In this document: positions 59,152 to 64,000 of the stretch, one piece after another
How positions within the stretch are numbered: position 1 is the stretch's first letter
How the letters are laid out: every line of letters starts with the position of its first letter
NCBI RefSeq assembly: GCF_000426845.1
Contig: NZ_AUGD01000014.1
Span: forward strand, 124,001 to 188,000
DNA from: Bradyrhizobium sp. in8p8
GTDB taxonomy: Bacteria; Pseudomonadota; Alphaproteobacteria; Rhizobiales; Xanthobacteraceae
Direction of reading: 5' to 3'
DNA: 64,000 bases
The notes under the pieces: generated by a model
Told to the model about the DNA's origin: nothing
Databases searched by the model: none
The model's input: only the letters and a program-made list of their open reading frames with translations
Made by a program: the position numbers and the translations under genes

Positions 59152-60012
59152 ATGCACTCTTCGGCCAGCGGCTGGGGCAACGGGCTTCTCGGCGTCATCA
59201 TCTTCAGCGGCTCGCTGCCGGCGACGCGGGTTGCGGTCGGCGGCTTCTCGGCGCTGTTCCTGACGTCGGCGCGCGCCGTCATCGCGGCGCTGATCGGGGC
59301 GGCGGTGCTTGGCTTGTTGCATCAGGCCCGGCCGGCACGCCAGGATCTCGCCTCGCTCGTCATCGTCGCCATCGGAGTCGTGGTCGGCTTTCCGCTGCTG
59401 ACCGCGCTGGCGCTGCAGCACATCACCTCCGCGCATTCGATCGTCTTCATCGGCCTCCTGCCGCTGGCGACCGCGATCTTCGGCGTGCTGCGCGGCGGCG
59501 AGCGGCCGAAGCCGCTGTTCTGGCTGTTCGCCGTGCTCGGCAGCGCCACGGTGGCCGGCTTCGCCTTCTCCAGCGACGGCTCGGCCTCGCTCACCGGCGA
59601 TCTCCTGATGGTGGCCGCGATCGTGCTGTGCGGCCTCGGCTATGCCGAAGGCGCCGCGCTGTCGCGCCGCCTCGGCGGCTGGCAGGTGATCTCCTGGGCG
59701 CTGCTGCTGGCGCTGCCGCCGATGCTGGCGCTGGCGATCTGGACGTGGCCATCGGACTGGAGCGGCGTCGGCGCGCCCGCCTGGATCGGGCTCGCCTATG
59801 TCTCCGTCTTCAGCATGTTCGTCGGCTTCATCTTCTGGTACCGCGGGCTCGCCGCCGGCGGCATCGCCCGGGTCGGTCAGTTGCAGCAGCTGCAGCCGTT
59901 CTTCGGCCTCGCGCTCGCGGGCTTCCTGCTGGGGGAGCCGGTCGCGGCCAGCATGGTCGCCGCGACCGCGCTCGTCGTCGTCTGCGTCTTCCTGGCGCGG
60001 CGGTATGCGTGA
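59152..60012 (+). CDS. EamA/DMT-family transporter (286 aa)
   Basis: A ten-helix drug/metabolite transporter made of two EamA repeats, for example FSGSLPATRVAVGGFSALFL in repeat 1 and YVSVFSMFVGFIFWYRGLAA in repeat 2. ATG 59152 is chosen because the frame upstream overlaps the operator. The gene is divergent from the MocR regulator, an arrangement typical for metabolite exporters controlled by a PLP-binding regulator. The substrate is not evident. Confidence 0.88.
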   Translation: MHSSASGWGNGLLGVIIFSGSLPATRVAVGGFSALFLTSARAVIAALIGAAVLGLLHQARPARQDLASLVIVAIGVVVGFPLLTALALQHITSAHSIVFIGLLPLATAIFGVLRGGERPKPLFWLFAVLGSATVAGFAFSSDGSASLTGDLLMVAAIVLCGLGYAEGAALSRRLGGWQVISWALLLALPPMLALAIWTWPSDWSGVGAPAWIGLAYVSVFSMFVGFIFWYRGLAAGGIARVGQLQQLQPFFGLALAGFLLGEPVAASMVAATALVVVCVFLARRYA

Positions 60013-60022
60013 GGCCTGCGCC

Positions 60023-61237
60023 TCACTGCTGCCCCATCACCGTCCGCGTCAGCGCGCTCCTTGCGAACTTCTTCAGCGGCATCGGCTTGCCGAACAGGAA
60101 GCCCTGCACGAGGTCGAAGCCGAGCTCGTTTGCGGCGACCAGGTCGGCGCGGCTCTCGACGCCTTGCGCCACCGCGCGCGCGCCAAAGCCTTGCGCCAGC
60201 TCGACGATGTGACGGCACACCGTGCGCTTCAGCCGATCGCCGCCGCTGCCGGTGACGAACTGCCGGTCGGCCTTCAACTTGACGAAGGGAATCCTGTCCA
60301 GCTCCATCAGCGACGGCCAGTTGGCGCCGAGATTGTCGATCGACAGGCCGATATTGTGCAGGCCGACCTCGCGCGCGACGTCGGTGAGGAGGTCGAGGTC
60401 GCGGATCGCCTCCTCGCTGTCGATCTCCACCGTCAGTCCGCCGAAGGCCGGATGCGTCGGCACGCGGCGGCAGAGATCGCGCACCGCCTGCGGCTCCCTG
60501 AGATAGGAGGCGGGAAGATTGATCGACAGATTCACCGGGCTTTGTTGTTCGAGAAGATAATGCCAGTCTCGCACGGCACGATCGACCACGAACTCCGACA
60601 GCTCGCGAAAATGCGGATCGTGCGGCTCCGGGATGAAATAGGCCGGCGGCACCACGCCCCAGGTCGGATGCCGCATCCGCACCAATGCCTCGGCGCCGCT
60701 GCGCACCAGCGTGCGCGCGTCGATCTTGGGCTGATACCAGAGTTCGAGCCAGCCGGCGTGCAGGGCCTCGCCGACATGCACGGCCGGGCTCGGCGCCGGC
60801 TCGTCCGGCAGCAGCATCGCAACGCGCTCGCGCAGTGTCTCCGCGGCAAACGGCGTGGTGAGCGGCGGCAGCATCGCAAGGCCGTATTCCTCGCCGACCT
60901 GCCGCACGGCCTTGACGATGATCGAATCGCGGGCGCCGACGGCGAGGACCCTGCCGCCGAATCCCTCGCGCACCAATATTTCGAGGAATCGTCCCGGCTC
61001 GATGCCGTCGGCGGCGACGCCGAGCAGGATCAGGTCCGGCAGTTCGGTGGCGAGCACGGTTTGCAGCTCGTCAGCGCTGGCGCATTCGCAGGTGACGAAG
61101 CCGAGATCCTCGAGCACCTCGCTGAGAAAGGCGCGCAAGTGGCGCTTGCTGTCGGCCACGCAGGCGCGCGGCGTCACCTTTCGCCGTCCGAAGGTCACAG
61201 GCCTCCGTCCGACGAGTTCACTCATCCCATCGCTCAT
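60023..61237 (-). CDS. Receiver-like plus degenerate EAL domain protein (404 aa)
   Basis: The N-terminal domain (residues 20-140) has a receiver-like fold (RACVADSKRHLRAFLSEVLE, PDLILLGVAADG) without a clear phospho-Asp. The C-terminal EAL domain (residues 155-390) keeps the EALVR motif but has DNLG in place of DDFG and QGVES in place of EGVE. Two metal or catalytic residues of c-di-GMP phosphodiesterases are thus altered, and the protein is more likely a c-di-GMP binder or effector than an enzyme. The start is ATG 61237 or 61225. Confidence 0.85.
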   Translation of the reverse strand: MSDGMSELVGRRPVTFGRRKVTPRACVADSKRHLRAFLSEVLEDLGFVTCECASADELQTVLATELPDLILLGVAADGIEPGRFLEILVREGFGGRVLAVGARDSIIVKAVRQVGEEYGLAMLPPLTTPFAAETLRERVAMLLPDEPAPSPAVHVGEALHAGWLELWYQPKIDARTLVRSGAEALVRMRHPTWGVVPPAYFIPEPHDPHFRELSEFVVDRAVRDWHYLLEQQSPVNLSINLPASYLREPQAVRDLCRRVPTHPAFGGLTVEIDSEEAIRDLDLLTDVAREVGLHNIGLSIDNLGANWPSLMELDRIPFVKLKADRQFVTGSGGDRLKRTVCRHIVELAQGFGARAVAQGVESRADLVAANELGFDLVQGFLFGKPMPLKKFARSALTRTVMGQQ

Positions 61238-61639
61238 CCTACACCACTCCCGTTCCGTGACGGTTTCTTAAACGCGGAGCGTGGGTTCAAATAAGGAGAG
61301 CTTCACATCGTTCTTGAATTATCTGAGTAACGTTAAGCTCTGCAATTCGAGCTAATTTGTCGAGGATCGCTCGAAGAGAAAGCAGACCCAAGCCTTGCAG
61401 GCTGCCAACTCCGACGAGCGCGGAGGTCTCTCTCGCGCGCGGCGCTGAATTGGCGGCGAAGGACCGATGTCAGGACGTTCGCTTCGCGCGATGCGCGCAG
61501 GTTCTTGCCTTTGCTCGCAGGCGGCTCCGCGGCACACGCGCGGGCCGGCGGCCATGAATGTGAAGCGCATCACACGTGCGCTGCTGCACTCGCGCTAATG
61601 CTCGGCGGAGCCGGTGGTGGGCTGTCGAGGATTACAGCA
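61238..61639. other. Gap upstream of the EAL gene
   Basis: No gene of normal quality is visible. The stretch should hold the EAL promoter (leftward) and possibly that of the small frame at 61640. Confidence 0.4.
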
Positions 61640-61735
61640 ATGACGACGCGGCGGATGATGTATTGGTGGTTCAGGTTCGTGCTGTCGGGGCGGTTTCTCG
61701 ATCGCTTCCTGAGCCTGCCACGCGCGCCGAACTAA
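61640..61735 (+). CDS. Possible 31-residue hydrophobic peptide
   Basis: The frame MTTRRMMYWWFRFVLSGRFL continues to LSLPRAPN and stops at 61735, with GAGG about 10 bases upstream. The tryptophan-rich segment could be a membrane peptide. The call is weak. It is convergent with the large unknown gene at 61771. Confidence 0.3.
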   Translation: MTTRRMMYWWFRFVLSGRFLDRFLSLPRAPN

Positions 61736-61770
61736 GGGGCAATGTGATTGCCCCTTTGTGCCGAGCGCGC

Positions 61771-62934
61771 TCAGGTTTGCCCGATCAGTTTGCGGAACGC
61801 GGCAGCGCCGTCCTGCATCGCATCGCGCCCCTTCCAGGCCAGATAGGTCAGCTTGCCGCCGAGTGTGTCGTGGCTGCGCAGTCGACGCGATCCGAGAATG
61901 TGGCCGACATTGTCGGGGAAGCGGCTCACCTCGGCCGACACCAGCGCCGCGATCGCGTCCATCAATTGCTGGAGACGGACGCCCCACTCGCAGTGCTCGA
62001 AGCCGTCGATGCGGACCTTGAGCGCATATTCGGTGTCGTAGATCTCGGCGAGCAGATCGCGGGCGACCAGCACCCGGTTGTTCCGGAGCGCGACGCGAAG
62101 CGCGAGGCGCTTGTCGTCGAGCCGGTCGAGAACCATGTGGACGACGCAGGCATAGGGCGTGGCGGCGACGTCTGCGGCGGCCTTGCCCGCCGCGGCCTTG
62201 GTGGCAAGCCGCGCCAATTGCCAGAACGGCTTCACGCGCCGCGCCACCAGCGCCAGCGCGAAGGGCAGCGCCTCGGGATGGGCCTTCTTGAAGGCGTCGA
62301 GCTGCGCGGTGATCTGGGCGACCTGGCCGTCGTCGAACTTCGTGATCTTCTCAGGCAGCTTCTCGTTGAACTTGGGCAGCGCGTCGCCGGCGCGCAACAC
62401 GTGAAGCATCTTCACGACATCGTCGAAGGCGGTGCGCGAGGCCGTGTATTGCGCGAGCTTGGCGCGCGCGGATTCGGTGCTCTCGGGCGAGGTGAGGGTG
62501 TTCTCGAGAACCTTGACGACCTTGGTCTGGAAGGTCGAGGCGATCTTCTGCACTTCCTTCGGATTGTTGGCGGCGACCTGATCGTTGATGGCCTTGATAT
62601 AGTCGCGCGCCATGGTCGGCAGCAGGTCGCGGCAGATCCACTCCCAGATCGGGGTGAGGGTGTTGCGCGAGATCCGCCCCATATTGGCATGCTCGGGTGC
62701 ACCGTCGATCAGCAGCAGCTCGAGAGGCGCGAAGAAATTGCGCGAAGGATTGGTGGCGCGCGCCTGGGTCGATCCGTCTTTGCGGAACTCGGCGCGCAAG
62801 CGGGACTGGATCTCGGCCGAACCCGGCATGTCGATGCCGCACAGCTCGAGCCGTTCGAGCTCGCTGAGCAGACAGCTGCGCGACAGCGGCGTGAGCCTCT
62901 GCAGAAATTCCGACAGCCGATCGATCTCGTTCAT
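61771..62934 (-). CDS. Large soluble protein of unknown function (387 aa)
   Basis: The start is ATG 62934 (MNEIDRLSEFLQRLTPLSRS); the in-frame extension to 63006 is not like the rest. The protein is almost all helical, with a charged region around residues 130-200 and no membrane segment, catalytic motif or repeats. A run of basic and hydrophobic residues (FWQLARLATKAAAGKAAADV) lies near residue 250. It looks like a genuine conserved gene by codon use and length, but I do not recognise the family. It sits alone between small frames. Confidence 0.75.
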   Translation of the reverse strand: MNEIDRLSEFLQRLTPLSRSCLLSELERLELCGIDMPGSAEIQSRLRAEFRKDGSTQARATNPSRNFFAPLELLLIDGAPEHANMGRISRNTLTPIWEWICRDLLPTMARDYIKAINDQVAANNPKEVQKIASTFQTKVVKVLENTLTSPESTESARAKLAQYTASRTAFDDVVKMLHVLRAGDALPKFNEKLPEKITKFDDGQVAQITAQLDAFKKAHPEALPFALALVARRVKPFWQLARLATKAAAGKAAADVAATPYACVVHMVLDRLDDKRLALRVALRNNRVLVARDLLAEIYDTEYALKVRIDGFEHCEWGVRLQQLMDAIAALVSAEVSRFPDNVGHILGSRRLRSHDTLGGKLTYLAWKGRDAMQDGAAAFRKLIGQT

Positions 62935-63260
62935 GCACGCAATCTTTCGCAGCGTGTTCCCGCGGGCTTGCGGGCCCAATGCGTGGAGGCATTTGCGCGC
63001 TCTCAACCTGCGTAGAGAAGCAAGTCGCCGTTAATTAATCCGTAAAAACCGGGGGGTGGCCTGGTCTGAAGGTGAGCGGGCCAGTCAGACCTCCGGCCGA
63101 CCAGCAACGATTTGAGCAGGAACTCAACCCCAGCGTGGTTAAATCCGACGCCACGCAAGCACAAATTGTGCCGAAGTCGCCATTTTTGCATCAAACGGCC
63201 TAAATCCCCGTATTCCTACGGAGCAAAAAGTTAACCACAGACCTGCCCCGGTTCCGCTAA
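62935..63260. other. Gap between the unknown gene and the FixJ-like HTH gene
   Basis: No gene is visible. A/T-rich stretches near 63030 and 63220 may be promoters for the flanking divergent genes. Confidence 0.4.
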
Positions 63261-63893
63261 ATGAGTGACATGGGGTCACGGAACGATACGGCCACTGATT
63301 CGCGGTCTTCGGAATGGCACGAAGACAGCGCTGCTTCAGCCGATGAGCCCGATCTCGTTCGCCTGAGCGCCGTCCGTGCCAAGGCGGCCGACGAAATGGC
63401 GGCCGCCATCGCCCGCGAGCTCAACGGCCCCCTGACTGCGCTCCTGCTCTACATGGGCGAGATCAAGCATCACAGCGATCAACTCGCGCCTGTCACGGGC
63501 GATCGTGCCTACTTGCAGCGGGTGGTCGAGAACGCGCTGGCGCAGACTGAACGCGTTTGCGGGTTGGTGAAGCAGCTTGCCGGCCCTCACAAGGGCGGCC
63601 TGCCGGTCGCGTCCAGCACCGAGGAGGCGGAATCGAAGGTCACCCGCGTGCTACAGCCGCAGCGCCTGCCGGGGGCCGAGCCACTCGGCCCCTCGGGCCA
63701 GAAACGCCTGACCAAGCGCGAGCGCGAGGTGCTGAGGCTGATCAGCGAAGGCTATTCGAACAAGCAGGGCGCGCTTCGCATGCAGATCAGTCCGCGCACC
63801 TTCGAGAGCCATCGCGCGGAAGCGATGCGCAAGCTCGGGGCGCGCAACACCGCGGACCTGGTTCGTGCGGCATTGCTGCATTCGATCGACTAA
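63261..63893 (+). CDS. FixL-like dimerisation domain lacking His, fused to FixJ-like HTH (210 aa)
   Basis: Residues 35-110 look like a histidine-kinase dimerisation domain: AAIARELNGPLTALLLYMGE, where the usual AHELNQPL has Arg in place of the phospho-accepting His. No ATPase domain follows. Residues 145-208 are a LuxR/FixJ-type HTH (LTKREREVLRLISEGYSNKQ, ISPRTFESHRAEAMRKLGAR), nearly the same pattern as FixJ. It can therefore bind DNA but cannot be phosphorylated at the H-box. It may form a heterodimer or interact with a kinase elsewhere. Confidence 0.85.
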   Translation: MSDMGSRNDTATDSRSSEWHEDSAASADEPDLVRLSAVRAKAADEMAAAIARELNGPLTALLLYMGEIKHHSDQLAPVTGDRAYLQRVVENALAQTERVCGLVKQLAGPHKGGLPVASSTEEAESKVTRVLQPQRLPGAEPLGPSGQKRLTKREREVLRLISEGYSNKQGALRMQISPRTFESHRAEAMRKLGARNTADLVRAALLHSID

Positions 63894-64000
63894 GGCAGAC
63901 CGGTTGTTCGGGCGCGGCCCGGGAGGTCTCCCGAGGAGTTTTGCGAGTCTCGTCGCTCAGAAATAGTCTTCGGCGAACGGACGTGCGCGCGAGGCGGGAC

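Noticed and set aside
59798..61294. A 498-codon frame antisense to the EAL gene
   Set aside because: Low-complexity Ser/Arg start and His/Gln/Arg-rich remainder; the EAL domain on the other strand is clear.
61576..63015. A 479-codon frame antisense to the 387-residue gene
   Set aside because: Composition is shadow-like and it lacks a domain. The reverse-strand protein is better, although it too is unknown, so this is the least certain of the choices.
1..64000. tRNA, rRNA, CRISPR arrays and intact insertion sequences
   Set aside because: No T-loop-like GGTTCGAATCC, repeat-spacer pattern or transposase motif was seen. A covariance-model search would be decisive.

Overview
The window looks like a chromosome segment of a Bradyrhizobium-type alphaproteobacterium (Nitrobacteraceae). 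The evidence is the high G+C codon use, families typical of that group (P1B-5 metal ATPase with a hemerythrin tail, Omp25/OprB-type porin, FixJ-like HTH, many tiny Bradyrhizobium-style proteins) and repeated FixK2/FNR-type boxes. The genus is an inference. I found no rRNA, tRNA or CRISPR array.

Layout. 0.6-5 kb is a mobile-element remnant: a small protein, a cut-down ParA-like P-loop protein, a membrane-anchored partner and a VirD4/TraG-like coupling ATPase with no relaxase, followed by an unrecognised 473-residue protein on the other strand. 5.2-44.7 kb is an accessory block for low oxygen, stress and metals: universal stress proteins, a MacAB-like ABC exporter, an octaheme cytochrome c with a cytochrome b partner, a Ni/Fe-type P1B-5 ATPase, porins, RcnR/RcnA nickel-cobalt efflux, MgtA, a VIT1/CCC1 carrier, cytochrome b561 and PepSY genes beside a two-component system, and a heavy-metal RND pump. 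Six perfect and five near-perfect TTGA-N6-TCAA or TTGA-N6-GCAA boxes, plus one weaker match, lie in the divergent or upstream gaps of these genes. Much of the block therefore probably belongs to one oxygen-responsive regulon, although no fixK or fnr gene is in the window.

45-49.7 kb is a recombination-worn zone: an ArdC-like antirestriction gene, several single-domain response regulators (one with three frameshifts, plus a detached remnant of another at 39.8 kb) and a run of 45-75 residue proteins. The neighbouring stretch also carries a frameshifted opgC-like gene (39.9-41.0 kb) and a scrap of an SbmA/BacA-like ABC transporter (43.4 kb).

50.5-64 kb reads as ordinary chromosome: an SDR/SnoaL pair with a divergent LysR, a second LysR with a divergent aldo-keto reductase, a DUF2157 plus GDYXXLXY membrane pair, a MocR regulator with a divergent EamA exporter, a receiver-EAL protein with eroded catalytic motifs, a large unknown protein, and a FixL-like dimerisation domain without its histidine fused to a FixJ-like HTH.

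All calls come from reading motifs and translations by eye. No database search was run.
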